Below, in pieces: positions 23,799-32,421 of a stretch of 64,000 nt of DNA. The stretch is taken from contig CAJMKD010000008.1 of NCBI GenBank assembly GCA_905213905.1, forward strand, positions 1-64,000, given 5' to 3'. The DNA comes from an uncultured Sutterella sp. Lineage in GTDB: Bacteria > Pseudomonadota > Gammaproteobacteria > Burkholderiales > Burkholderiaceae_F. Under the pieces are notes generated by a model that saw nothing but the letters and a program-made list of their open reading frames with translations, had not been told where the DNA came from and made no database searches. The position numbers and the translations under genes were made by a program. The stretch's first letter is position 1. The number at the start of each line of letters is the position of its first letter.

Positions 23799-23845
23799 AG
23801 CGCGAAGCTGCCGGCCTTCGGGCCGCAGCTTCGCGCTCTTTCATC
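23799..23845 (+). terminator. Strong terminator of assT
   Basis: A very long perfect inverted repeat (GAGCGCGAAGCTGC with GCAGCTTCGCGCTC, inner GGCC pair) is followed by T's. It also faces the end of the convergent minus-strand gene. Confidence 0.85.
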
Positions 23846-23936
23846 CAATAGCGACGGCTGCGGGCCGCATTATTCCAAACGCCTCAGCCTCTGCGCAGCA
23901 GGGGACCGGCCTGCAGAATGGCTCCTGAGCGCCGTC

Positions 23937-25322
23937 TTATTTCGAGAGAGGCCTCCGCCCGAAAGCGAGGCGCCAGAGGCCTGAGCCGATCCGAAGCAGA
24001 ACCGCAAGGGCCGACTTGAGCAAAAGCGCGGCCGAGAGAAGCGCGCCCAGCACGGACGCAAACCAGCCGGCAGCAAGAAACGCGCCGTGCACGCCCCGCC
24101 AAATCGCCTTGCCGGAAAAGAGCGCGACGCGGCGCATGTCGCGCAAGAGCGCTTTGGCGCTGACGCGCTCAAAGCGAGCGAGCTTCCCAACCGCATCTTC
24201 GCCGTACTTGAGCACTGCCTTGACTTCGTTGACGCCGTGCTTTTCCACGGCCTCAACAACGCCTTTGCCGCCGAACCGCAATGCTGCGGCGCCGTCGCGC
24301 CCGAAGCGCTCCGCCGTCCGAACAACGCGCGGCAGATCAGCAAGCCTGTCGCTGCGGCCGACCACCTCCAGCGCTGCCCCGGCGCCATTTGTCTTCGCGT
24401 ACGCCGAAAGCGCAGAGAGCGGCTCGGCGAGCGCATCTATCTTCGCTTCGCCTTTTGCGACGCGCTGCGTCAGCGTCAGCACCTCGCGCTCGAGCGCTGG
24501 CGAAACCCTGCCTGCGCGCTTGGCCACCTTGAGCGCGGCAATGCCGGCTTTGGCGCCCTCTGCCGCGGGCGCCTGCGGCCCCAGCGCCGCAACGGTGAGC
24601 GCGAGTCCCGCAGCGGAAAGCGCAGCCACGAAATAGTCGACCTCTTCGCCTTCGGCCCAGTTGATCCCGGCGGTGGCGAGGTCGCGAATGTCGCCGACGA
24701 CAAAAAGGCTCGAGAGCGCTTCGGCCGTGCGTCCGTAGCTCTCTTCGCTCTGCCCGAGAAAGAAACCTTTGGCCGTCTCTTCTATTTGATAGGCAAGCGA
24801 CGCTCGTTCGGTCCGAATGGCTTCGAGCATGCCGTCGAGCTTCTCCTTTTCTTCCGCATCGCGCCCACGCCAGCTCGGACCAGGGAGCGATTCGTATAGT
24901 TCGATCCAGGTCTGCGCATCCTTGAGCTTCCCTTCGGCAATGAGCGCCTCGGCGCGCTTGACCGGATCAACGACCTGCACGTCCGACACATAGTCGAGCC
25001 GCCCGAAGACGCCGTAATCGGCAAGGAGAAAGGCGCCGCCCGCCGTGAGCGCGCAAAGTGCAGCGAGCACCGTTCGCCGCCAGCTGCCTGCGGACGGCGC
25101 TGAGGCTGCGCGAGGCGCATTTGCTGGCGCTGCGCTCCCTTCAGCTGCCGCTTCTCTTGAAGCGGCCGCAGAAAACGATCCGTCTTCTTCGCCCGCTGCG
25201 CCTTCCGCAGGGACGCGCTCGGCTTCGCCGCGAGAGAGCGTCGGCTCAATGCGGTGCGGCTCATCGCTTGAAAGGCCTATCTTCTTCACGCTGCCATCAA
25301 AGCTCAAATGTCCATCCATCAA
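23937..25322 (-). CDS. Membrane protein of unknown function
   Basis: This 461-residue protein has a long Ala/Glu/Ser-rich N-terminus (1-80) that looks disordered. A transmembrane segment follows at about 83-103, then a soluble helical part with VVGDIRDLATAGINWAEGEE near 232-251. A hydrophobic Ala-rich segment lies at about 255-275. The C-terminal half contains KHGVNEVKAVLKYGEDAV and two more hydrophobic stretches near 415-455. The GDIRDL...W.EGEE...ALSA.GLALT pattern occurs in other proteobacterial hypotheticals, from memory, but no function is known to me. The start may be at the second Met. It lies 130 bases after the flavoprotein of the two-component operon and may be part of that transcript. 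Confidence 0.7.
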   Translation of the reverse strand: MMDGHLSFDGSVKKIGLSSDEPHRIEPTLSRGEAERVPAEGAAGEEDGSFSAAASREAAAEGSAAPANAPRAASAPSAGSWRRTVLAALCALTAGGAFLLADYGVFGRLDYVSDVQVVDPVKRAEALIAEGKLKDAQTWIELYESLPGPSWRGRDAEEKEKLDGMLEAIRTERASLAYQIEETAKGFFLGQSEESYGRTAEALSSLFVVGDIRDLATAGINWAEGEEVDYFVAALSAAGLALTVAALGPQAPAAEGAKAGIAALKVAKRAGRVSPALEREVLTLTQRVAKGEAKIDALAEPLSALSAYAKTNGAGAALEVVGRSDRLADLPRVVRTAERFGRDGAAALRFGGKGVVEAVEKHGVNEVKAVLKYGEDAVGKLARFERVSAKALLRDMRRVALFSGKAIWRGVHGAFLAAGWFASVLGALLSAALLLKSALAVLLRIGSGLWRLAFGRRPLSK

Positions 25323-25452
25323 CGGCCCGTCTGCGGGAAGCTGCCTGAGGCCGCTGGAATCATTCTCGGCGATCTGCGCGCCGAAAGCCTTCCTAAAGCC
25401 GAGAAAAACCGTACTCGAGCGCTCAAAAGCGAAACGAAAGATTGCTGCGGCC

Positions 25453-27141
25453 TCAGCCGTCCGCTGCGACGCACTGCCCGGCTATTCGGCCGAAAACGAG
25501 CGCATCAAGGAGCCCCGACGAACCCACATACGCGATGCCGTGCAGTCCGCCCGTCACTTCGCCCGCCGCATAAAGGCCAGGAATCGGCTGATCGTCAACG
25601 ACGGAAAGCGCCCGTGCGCAGGTGTCCGTTGCGATGCCGCCGCTGCACATCAGCACTTTCGTGAGCATCGAGCTCGCGTACCAGGGGCCTGTCGTCATGG
25701 GTTCTGCGAGCGCTGAGGGCGGGCGGCCCATTTCATCTTCGGATGCCTTTTGCCGAAGCGAGGCGTTGTAGCGCTCAACCGTCGCCCGCAGCGCATCGAT
25801 CGGAATGCGCATCCCAGCGGCAAGCGCCTCGAGCGTCGGATACCGGCTGACGAAACCGCGCGCGACGAGCGTTTCAACGTCTTGCGGCCCGAAGAGCACC
25901 GACTGCGGATGCCTCACCGCATTGGCGTCTGCAATGGCAACCGGCGTCTTGCCGGCGTTGAGCAGATCGAAGATGGCGTTCGTCTTGTCGACGTTGTCGC
26001 CCGTCTCGTTGACGAAGCGCCTGCCCGTCTGCCGCACGACCCAAACGCCCTGCGTCGCCGCGCAGTAGCGGCTGAACTTCCAGGTCGTGCCCCAGCCTTT
26101 CTCGTCGGGGCTCGCATCCGGAATGCAATGGATGTATTCGAGGTGCAGAAGCCAAGCGCCGATGCGGGCCGCTTCGCGGAGCATCTCGCCCGTCGACCCC
26201 GGCTGCGTGGCCGAACCCACGCGTGCCGAAAGCCGCCAGTTCTGCATCTGCCTGAAGTCGATGTCTGAGGAAAACCCGCCGGAAGCAAGCACAACGCCGC
26301 GGCGCGCGCGAAGAATGATCACACGACCGTCGGCCAGATCCTCGGCCAGAACGGCAGCAACGCGGCGGCTGCCGTCGGCGCGCGCTGCTTCCAGAAAATG
26401 AAGCGCCTTTGTGCGAAGGCGGATCACAACGCCGAGCGCTGCTGCGCGTTCATAGAGCGGGTAGATGAGCCCGCCGCCGTTGGCCTCTCGAATCACGGCT
26501 GCGCGCCGAACGCTTTGGCCGATTTCGTACTCAAGCCGATCGTCCCACCAGCGCACGCCAAGCTCGCGGCGCGTCCACTCGAAAGTTTCGAGCGCCTTCT
26601 GCGCGAGCACGCGAACGCGCGCCGGGTGCGAGACGTAGCCGCTCGCGAGAAGGTCCTGCGCGTAGAGTTCGGGCGAATCGTGAATGCCGAGCGCCTTCTG
26701 CATGGGCGAGCCCGGAATGCCGACGAGCCCTTCGGAGAGGACGGAGTTGCCGCCGATGCTTCCCATCTTTTCGAGAAGGACGACCCGGGCGCCCGCGCGG
26801 CGCGCTTCGAGCGCCGCTGCGAGCCCCGCCGCGCCGGAGCCGATCACGACGACGTCCCAGACCTCCTCGGCGTCGGCGCTGATGTCGACAGGGTGGCCGG
26901 CCGGCGAATAATCGATGAAGCCCGATGCGCCGTGCAAATCCTTCGAAGCGGACGGACTGCGGCCGCTTTGCGCTTCGGCGCCCATGCCGCCGCCCGCAGC
27001 CTCGCGCGCGCCTTCGTCCTGCGCGGCGCAAATGCCGCCGAGGCCGAAAAACGCTGCGGCGCTGAGCCCTTTGAGTCCGAGTCGGAGCGCTCTTCGGCGC
27101 TGCGCCCGCGTCGCTTCGCACACTCGCTTCTCATTCGTCAT
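25453..27141 (-). CDS. Tat-exported FAD protein lacking fumarate-reductase catalytic residues
   Basis: The start is ATG 27141, overlapping the response-regulator end by 11 bases, giving 562 residues. A signal with paired arginines (QRRRALRLGLKG, about 14-25) suggests Tat export. The FAD motif VVVIGSGAAGLAAA lies near 97-110, and GGFSSD and PIPGLYAAGEVTGG follow as in flavocytochrome-c-type reductases. The active site is altered. The catalytic Arg after RFVNE is Asn383, the HHxMGG histidines are Leu497-Met498, and the substrate Arg near the C-terminus is Tyr538. The Tyr/His specificity position is Ile (IHCIPD). No FMN or haem domain is present. It is either a different oxidoreductase or a ligand-sensing partner of the TtrSR-like system encoded upstream in its operon. 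Both roles are inference. Confidence 0.75.
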   Translation of the reverse strand: MTNEKRVCEATRAQRRRALRLGLKGLSAAAFFGLGGICAAQDEGAREAAGGGMGAEAQSGRSPSASKDLHGASGFIDYSPAGHPVDISADAEEVWDVVVIGSGAAGLAAALEARRAGARVVLLEKMGSIGGNSVLSEGLVGIPGSPMQKALGIHDSPELYAQDLLASGYVSHPARVRVLAQKALETFEWTRRELGVRWWDDRLEYEIGQSVRRAAVIREANGGGLIYPLYERAAALGVVIRLRTKALHFLEAARADGSRRVAAVLAEDLADGRVIILRARRGVVLASGGFSSDIDFRQMQNWRLSARVGSATQPGSTGEMLREAARIGAWLLHLEYIHCIPDASPDEKGWGTTWKFSRYCAATQGVWVVRQTGRRFVNETGDNVDKTNAIFDLLNAGKTPVAIADANAVRHPQSVLFGPQDVETLVARGFVSRYPTLEALAAGMRIPIDALRATVERYNASLRQKASEDEMGRPPSALAEPMTTGPWYASSMLTKVLMCSGGIATDTCARALSVVDDQPIPGLYAAGEVTGGLHGIAYVGSSGLLDALVFGRIAGQCVAADG

Positions 27142-27820
27142 AAGAACGGCTCCTCGCGTCCGCAGCCGCTGCCTCGGGATCGCTTTCGAGAATGCGCTTG
27201 ACGCGCCGGACCGCCTGCGAAATGCCCGACGCACCCTTCACGCCGAGCTTTCGGCAGACTTCGCCCCGATGCACCTGCACCGTTTTGACGGAAATGCCGC
27301 CAAGGCGTTCGCCGACCTCGCGGTTGAGGAGTCCTTCGGCGATGAGTTCGGCCACTTCGCGCTCGCGGTCCGTGAGCGCGCGCCAGCGCGCCACTTCTTC
27401 GCCCGGATCGGCCGCGGGCCCCGTGCTTCTTGCCACTGCGCGGCTGATCGCCGCCATGAGGCGGCTCCGGTCGGCTGTCTTCTGAACGAACGCGGCAGCG
27501 CCCTTCTGCATCGTGTCGACCGCCATGTCGATGTCGCCGTGCGCGGAAAGAAAGACGATGGGAAGCGTCATGCCGCGCCGGATCATTTCGTCCTGCAGCT
27601 CCAGCCCCGTCATGTCGGGCATGCGCACGTCGAGAAGAAGGCAGCCCGGCCTCGAGGGCGCGTCGCCCGTGAGAAATGCGCGCGCGCTTTCATAGGCCGC
27701 GCATTCGTAGCCTTCCTGGCGAAGCATGAAGGCCAGCGAACTGCGCATCTGCGCGTCGTCGTCGACGATCCGCACCAGCGGCAGCGCCGTTTTGTCGATT
27801 TCAAAGAGTCGCTCGTTCAT
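27131..27820 (-). CDS. FixJ/TtrR-type response regulator
   Basis: This 229-residue protein has an N-terminal receiver domain (about 14-125) with the acidic pair Asp20-Asp21, phosphoacceptor Asp64 (LLLDVRMPDM) and the switch residues in FLSAHGD and VQKTAD. A LuxR-type helix-turn-helix (about 145-205) has LTDREREVAELIAEG and VKTVQVHRGEVCRKLGV. This is the FixJ/TtrR architecture. Its ATG overlaps the kinase stop (ATGA), and its stop lies inside the start of the downstream flavoprotein gene, so all three are translationally coupled. Likely targets are this operon and the divergent flavin reductase. Confidence 0.92.
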   Translation of the reverse strand: MNERLFEIDKTALPLVRIVDDDAQMRSSLAFMLRQEGYECAAYESARAFLTGDAPSRPGCLLLDVRMPDMTGLELQDEMIRRGMTLPIVFLSAHGDIDMAVDTMQKGAAAFVQKTADRSRLMAAISRAVARSTGPAADPGEEVARWRALTDREREVAELIAEGLLNREVGERLGGISVKTVQVHRGEVCRKLGVKGASGISQAVRRVKRILESDPEAAAADARSRSYDE

Positions 27821-29889
27821 GATGAGATTCCTTTGGCTGCCGCATTCTTCAGTTCTGCAGCGCAGGACGCCTGCGCCGCGCTGGGATTGTCCGGAGCGAC
27901 GGCCGCCTTCGGGAGGCGGACGACGGCGACCGTGCCGCCCGTCTCAGCCCTTTCGAAGGTGAGCCGACCGACATGCGCCTCTGCGAGGCTCTTCACGATG
28001 AGAAGCCCGAGTCCGAGCCCATGGCGGCTTGCGGACTTGAGCACTGTTCGCCCAAGCGCCTCAAAGGCCGCTTCCGAAAGCGCGGGGCCGTTGTCCGCCA
28101 CAGCGAGACGCATCATGGGGGGCGCTTCGCCCGCCCGTGCGCGCTCCGCGGTCACCTCAACCGTCACTTTCGGCTTGCCGCGCACCGAAGCGGCCTCAAC
28201 GGCATTGGAGAGCAAATTGATGACGATGAGCTCGAGGTCGATCGGATTGACAAGCACGTCGCCCGGCTCGAGCGTCCCGAACGCAATGTCGGCGCCGCGG
28301 CTTTTGCCGGAGGCGCGGAACTGCCGCACGATCGAGCGAACGGCGCCCGCGAGCGCAAGCCTTTCGCGGTCGGTGCGGCCTTTGCCATAGGCGCGGACGC
28401 GGTCAATCACCTCCGCCGCGCGCCCGGCCTCCCGGTTGATGGCCTCGACCGCTTCGGCCGCGTCGCCGAGATCAGGCGTTTCGTCTTCAAGAATGCGAAG
28501 CGTGCCGCGCGAGAGATTCTGAATAACCGCGAGCGGCTGCTTCATTTCATGGGCAACAATGCTCGAAATCTGACCGACAGCCCCGGCGCGCTGCAGGGCA
28601 TCGAGCCTTTCTGTGAGCTCGCGCGCCTCGCGCTGCGCCTTCTGCTGCTCGGCGTGCACGCGCTCGAGCTCCCGCGTGCGGCGCCGCACGAGCTTCTCGA
28701 GCACGACGCCGTGCGCGAGCACCGTGAGAATGACGGCTATGCTGAGCACAAAAAAGAACTTGTATTCCCGCCAAATGCGCTCGAGCGTCCAGTCGCGCAG
28801 GTATGCGTATGCGCCGATTCGGAGCGTGCGGTACATGTCGAGCACAGCGGAGTGGTCGGTCGAGACGCTCCAGTATTGGCCCCAGGCGTTCTGGGGCTTC
28901 GTGAGGAGCTCGGCCGTGATTTCCCGGGCGGCGCGCTGCGGCAGCGTGTCGGCGGAGACGAGCGTCCAGCCCGGATAGAGATCGGTCGAGTGAAAGCAGG
29001 ACAGGCCGTCGCCGCTTCGGCGCCCGAGCACGCGAATCTCTCCCTCGTAGCTCACGCTGCCCGCGCGCCAGAGATCCTCCAAGAAGCATGCGCGAAGAAT
29101 GCCCGCCTCAACGCGGCCTTCGAGCACGTCGTCGATGACGCGCTTCATTTCGAGGGGCGGCTCCCGCACATAACCCGAGAAGAAGTTGTCGGGGTCGTAG
29201 CCAAGCTTCGCCGTTTCATAGAGCACCTCGTAGAGGCCCGGCGTATCCTCGTCGCTCACGACGGCGACGCGCCTGCCCTTGAGATCCTCGAGCGACGCGA
29301 GCGCGCTCTCGGCGCGCACGATCACGGCCGCGGCCGCAGCGCGGCTCGGATCCGAAGCGGTGTCGGAAACAATGGCAGCAAGCTCGCGCATGAGCGGCAT
29401 TTGCTCGCCGTGAAAGAAAGCCGTGGATGCGGCCGCAATGTCGATTTCGCGTGACCGTATCGCCCGCCGGAGCGCTTCGGGCGCGTAGTAGCGGACGCTG
29501 AAGGCGTACTGCGGCAGCTTCCAGCCGAGATAGCGGATCGTCTCGTCGACAAAGGCGCCGTCGTACCAGGGGGGCGAATAGGCAAGCACGCCCACGCGGA
29601 TGCGCATGGGCTCGGCATTGAGGTTGGCGCCTTCGCGGATGTGCGCTTCGCTTCTGCCGTTGGGACGCGCGGGCGCCTCAAAAACGGGAAGCGTGAAGGG
29701 CGCGGCCTTTTCGACGGCAGGCGCATGGGTCTTCGCCGGCTGAGGCGCCGTTTCCACCGCGACAATGTTGGCGCAGGCGCCGCCCGCAGCGAAAAAGGCG
29801 CACGCGGCCAAGCGAAGAAAAGCGCGCCGGAAAATGACGCGCGCCGCCGCGCGCATCCGCCCGAGCCCTTTCTCCGCCATTGAAGCCAC
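27817..29889 (-). CDS. TtrS-like sensor histidine kinase with periplasmic binding domain
   Basis: This 690-residue kinase starts at GTG 29889 behind GGAGGGGGCGAA; an ATG three codons on is an alternative. It has an N-terminal signal or anchor (about 23-43), a Pro-rich linker and a periplasmic PhnD/TtrS-like substrate-binding domain (about 95-345). A transmembrane helix lies at about 377-397, followed by a coiled coil. The kinase core has His447 (IVAHEMKQPLAVIQN), an N box (NLLSNAVEA), G1 (VADNGP) and G2 (GLGLGLLIVKSL). TtrS of this design senses tetrathionate. The neighbouring flavoproteins suggest an organic electron acceptor here instead, which is inference. It is the first gene of the three-gene operon. 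Confidence 0.9.
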   Translation of the reverse strand: MASMAEKGLGRMRAAARVIFRRAFLRLAACAFFAAGGACANIVAVETAPQPAKTHAPAVEKAAPFTLPVFEAPARPNGRSEAHIREGANLNAEPMRIRVGVLAYSPPWYDGAFVDETIRYLGWKLPQYAFSVRYYAPEALRRAIRSREIDIAAASTAFFHGEQMPLMRELAAIVSDTASDPSRAAAAAVIVRAESALASLEDLKGRRVAVVSDEDTPGLYEVLYETAKLGYDPDNFFSGYVREPPLEMKRVIDDVLEGRVEAGILRACFLEDLWRAGSVSYEGEIRVLGRRSGDGLSCFHSTDLYPGWTLVSADTLPQRAAREITAELLTKPQNAWGQYWSVSTDHSAVLDMYRTLRIGAYAYLRDWTLERIWREYKFFFVLSIAVILTVLAHGVVLEKLVRRRTRELERVHAEQQKAQREARELTERLDALQRAGAVGQISSIVAHEMKQPLAVIQNLSRGTLRILEDETPDLGDAAEAVEAINREAGRAAEVIDRVRAYGKGRTDRERLALAGAVRSIVRQFRASGKSRGADIAFGTLEPGDVLVNPIDLELIVINLLSNAVEAASVRGKPKVTVEVTAERARAGEAPPMMRLAVADNGPALSEAAFEALGRTVLKSASRHGLGLGLLIVKSLAEAHVGRLTFERAETGGTVAVVRLPKAAVAPDNPSAAQASCAAELKNAAAKGISS

Positions 29890-30278
29890 TTCGCCCCCTC
29901 CATTCTTTTTTCTTCAATCTTGCCCCGACTCGTGCGGCTTTCCTAGGCTCGTTAGCACGCATCACGCGCGCATTGATCAACGTGAGTTTGTTTGAAATTC
30001 ACAAATATCAATCATTTCAATCGTCACTCCGATCTGCCGGGGCGCCGCTGCCTCCAGCGCGACGAACAGCTTTCTTGGCATCAGGCAAATCTCCTAGGAG
30101 GTTGACCGTCGGAGAATGAACATGCGCGGAAAAGTCCAAATTCGACTTTCCGCCGAAACACGAAAAAATCAAAAGCTTGTTCGATGCACGCGCTGCGGCG
30201 CCGGACGGCCGCCTGCGACCAAGCGTCGGCCGCCCGCACCGGGAGAAACGTCGCGCATCGAGCGCTAAAGGAGAAAGA
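29890..30278. promoter_or_regulatory. Divergent control region between sensor operon and flavin reductase
   Basis: This gap of 389 bases has one AT-rich core at 29975-30030. It contains the inverted repeat TTTGT-N9-ACAAA (29987-30005) and a TTGATCAA palindrome (about 29973-29980). These are candidate sites for the adjacent response regulator. The signal is short and may be chance. The flavin reductase has a good ribosome site (aaaggagaaag). Confidence 0.35.
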
Positions 30279-31802
30279 ATGTCTGCTCTTAATCGCCGTA
30301 CGCTTCTCAAGGGTTCCTTCGCGCTTGGCGCTGCCGGCCTCTTCGGCTCGGCGCATGCCGCCGGCGCGGTCAAGCTCCCGCAGAAGTGGGATGAAACGGT
30401 CGACGTCATCGTGATCGGCTCTGGCTTTGCCGGGCTTGCCGCCGCCATTGAAGCCAAGAAGGCCGGCGCCAACACGATCGTTCTCGAAAAGATGCCGATC
30501 GCCGGCGGCAACTCCGTCATCAACGGCGGCATTCTGACGGCTACGGGCTGCCCGCAGCAGAAGAAGCACAACATTCAGGATTCGCCTGAACTCCTCGCGA
30601 AGGACATCCTGGTTGCCGGCCTCTACATGAACCAGCCCGAAAAGGTGAAGCTCCTTGCCGACAATGCGCTCTCCAACTATGAATGGACGGTGAACGAACT
30701 CGGCGTCGAATACAACCAGGACGCGATCGGCCAGGAAGGCGGCCACAGCGTGCCGCGCTACGTCTTCACGAAGAACGGCTCGGGCTCGGGCATCGTCTCG
30801 AAGGAAATCGCCTACCTTGAAAAGCTCGGCGTCAAGGTCCGCACCCGCACGCTCGTTGAACACATCTTCCGCGACGACGAAGGCCGCGTGCTCGGCGTTG
30901 AAGTCCGCGAAGGCTATCGCTTCCCGAAGGCCGACTCCGGCAAGACGAAGTTCATCCGCGCCACGAAGGGCGTCGTCCTCTGCTACGGCGGCTTCTCGCG
31001 CGACGTGCAGTACCGCATGATGCAGGACCCGAAGCTCACCGACAAGCTCGACAGCACGAACCAGCCCGGCGCAACCGCCGAACTCTGGCGTGAAACGAGC
31101 CGCATCGGCTGCGCTCAGGTTCAGAACGACTGGATCCAGTGCACGCCTTGGAACAACCCGAAGGAAAAGGGCATGGGCCTCGGCTGGACGTTTGCGCAGT
31201 CGGGCGCTGCGGAATACGGCCTCTGGGTCTCCACGACCGGCAAGCGCTTCGTCAATGAACTCGCCAACCGCAAGGTCCGCGCCGACGCGATCATGGTCGA
31301 GCAGACGAACGGCCATCGTGCGGTCGCCATCTGCACGCTGCCCAACCTGAAGGCTTATGAAGTCGCGCGTCCCGGCATGCTCAAGAAGCTCGTCGCCGAC
31401 GGCATCGTGAAGGAATACAAGTCGCTCGACGAAATCGCCGCCGACTACAAGATTCCGGCCGAAGAGCTCAAGAAGACCGTCGAAGGCTTCAACAAGGCCG
31501 TCGAAACGAAGAATGATCCGGAATTCGGCCGCTACATCAACGCCGAACAGGTGCCGCTCACCGAAGGCCCCTGGTACGCCGCTGAAATGAGCCCGAAGGT
31601 TCACCACTGCATGGGCGGTCTTGTCACCGACATGAAGTGCCACGTGATCGACATCGTCGACAGCAAGCCCATCCCCGGGCTCTACGCCGCCGGCGAAGCC
31701 ACTTCGGGCGTGCACGGCGCCGTGCGTCTGGGCTCCTGCGCCATTCTCGACTGCCTCGTGAACGGCCGCATCGCCGGTCAGAACGCCGCGAAGGGCGAAT
31801 AA
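30279..31802 (+). CDS. Tat-exported fumarate-reductase-family flavin reductase
   Basis: This 507-residue protein starts at ATG 30279 with a Tat signal (NRRTLLKGSF, Arg6-Arg7; cleavage near Ala27). The FAD motif VIVIGSGFAGLAAA lies near 44-57. The fumarate-reductase-type catalytic set is kept: Arg331 (ELANRK), His442-His443 (VHHCMGG) and Arg483 (AVRLGS). The specificity position that is His in fumarate reductases and Tyr in urocanate reductases is Thr289 (IQCTPW), so the substrate is probably neither. No FMN-binding domain or haem c motif is present, so an electron-donor partner must be encoded elsewhere. It is divergent from a TtrSR-like operon that probably controls it. Confidence 0.85.
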   Translation: MSALNRRTLLKGSFALGAAGLFGSAHAAGAVKLPQKWDETVDVIVIGSGFAGLAAAIEAKKAGANTIVLEKMPIAGGNSVINGGILTATGCPQQKKHNIQDSPELLAKDILVAGLYMNQPEKVKLLADNALSNYEWTVNELGVEYNQDAIGQEGGHSVPRYVFTKNGSGSGIVSKEIAYLEKLGVKVRTRTLVEHIFRDDEGRVLGVEVREGYRFPKADSGKTKFIRATKGVVLCYGGFSRDVQYRMMQDPKLTDKLDSTNQPGATAELWRETSRIGCAQVQNDWIQCTPWNNPKEKGMGLGWTFAQSGAAEYGLWVSTTGKRFVNELANRKVRADAIMVEQTNGHRAVAICTLPNLKAYEVARPGMLKKLVADGIVKEYKSLDEIAADYKIPAEELKKTVEGFNKAVETKNDPEFGRYINAEQVPLTEGPWYAAEMSPKVHHCMGGLVTDMKCHVIDIVDSKPIPGLYAAGEATSGVHGAVRLGSCAILDCLVNGRIAGQNAAKGE

Positions 31803-32421
31803 CCCGCGCAGTCAGCGCGCCGTTCGCTGAGGTGATCCAGGTGATCGCACCGCGAACGACGCGCGCATGAAGCTGACACTTGAGATGCGCTTCGTCCCGA
31901 GCATGCGGCGCATCTTCAGAAGCGGGCTGCAGGCATCCGCAAAGGCGAATGCTCGCGGTCCGCTTTCGTCTTGCCGCATTTCCGCGCTCGTCCCGCTTTG
32001 ATCTGCGGCAGGCATCTTTGTTTTTTCGGCTTTGCTCGCTTTGGGAAAGTTTCCTCCTAGCTTTTCCGGCAGCCCCTCGCATCTGGATGCGTTCGCGCAG
32101 CTCCTATGGGCGCATCCCGAGGAACAACAAGCCGTTGCTGCCGGCGCTGCTTTCCTCCCCGGGGAAGCCGCCAGGCAGTCTTTTTTTTGACGCCCGGCCG
32201 CGTTTTTTCAGGGAAAACGCACTGGTGCGTCCGCCGCCCTGGCGCGGCTTTTTTCTCATTTTCCGCTTTGGAAGCCCTTTTCAACGCTTTCGGCGATGAT
32301 TCCTCTTCGCCGAACGTTTAAGCTCGAGAGGTTGGCGTCTCGCGCAGCGCGCACGCATGCCTGTCCGAGCAATGCCCCAGCAATGAAGAAAAGGACGTAT
32401 TGAACGAAAAGGAGGCCATCG
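31803..32421. other. Gap between flavin reductase and A2M gene
   Basis: No gene is supported. An imperfect 13-bp stem (31815-31827 with 31852-31864, one mismatch) without a U tract may protect the 3' end of the reductase mRNA. A small stem GCCGC/GCGGC with six T (32233-32254) may terminate it. A poly-T stretch lies at about 32178-32188. The A2M ribosome site (aaggagg) is at about 32409-32415. Confidence 0.4.

Noticed and set aside
30081..31715. A 544-residue minus-strand open frame over the Tat-exported flavin reductase
   Set aside because: Mirror frame; the plus-strand protein has a Tat signal, FAD motif and catalytic residues.
31624..32082. A 152-residue minus-strand frame in the gap before the A2M gene
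   Set aside because: Arg-rich, low-complexity and overlapping the real flavin reductase end; no start signal or homology pattern.
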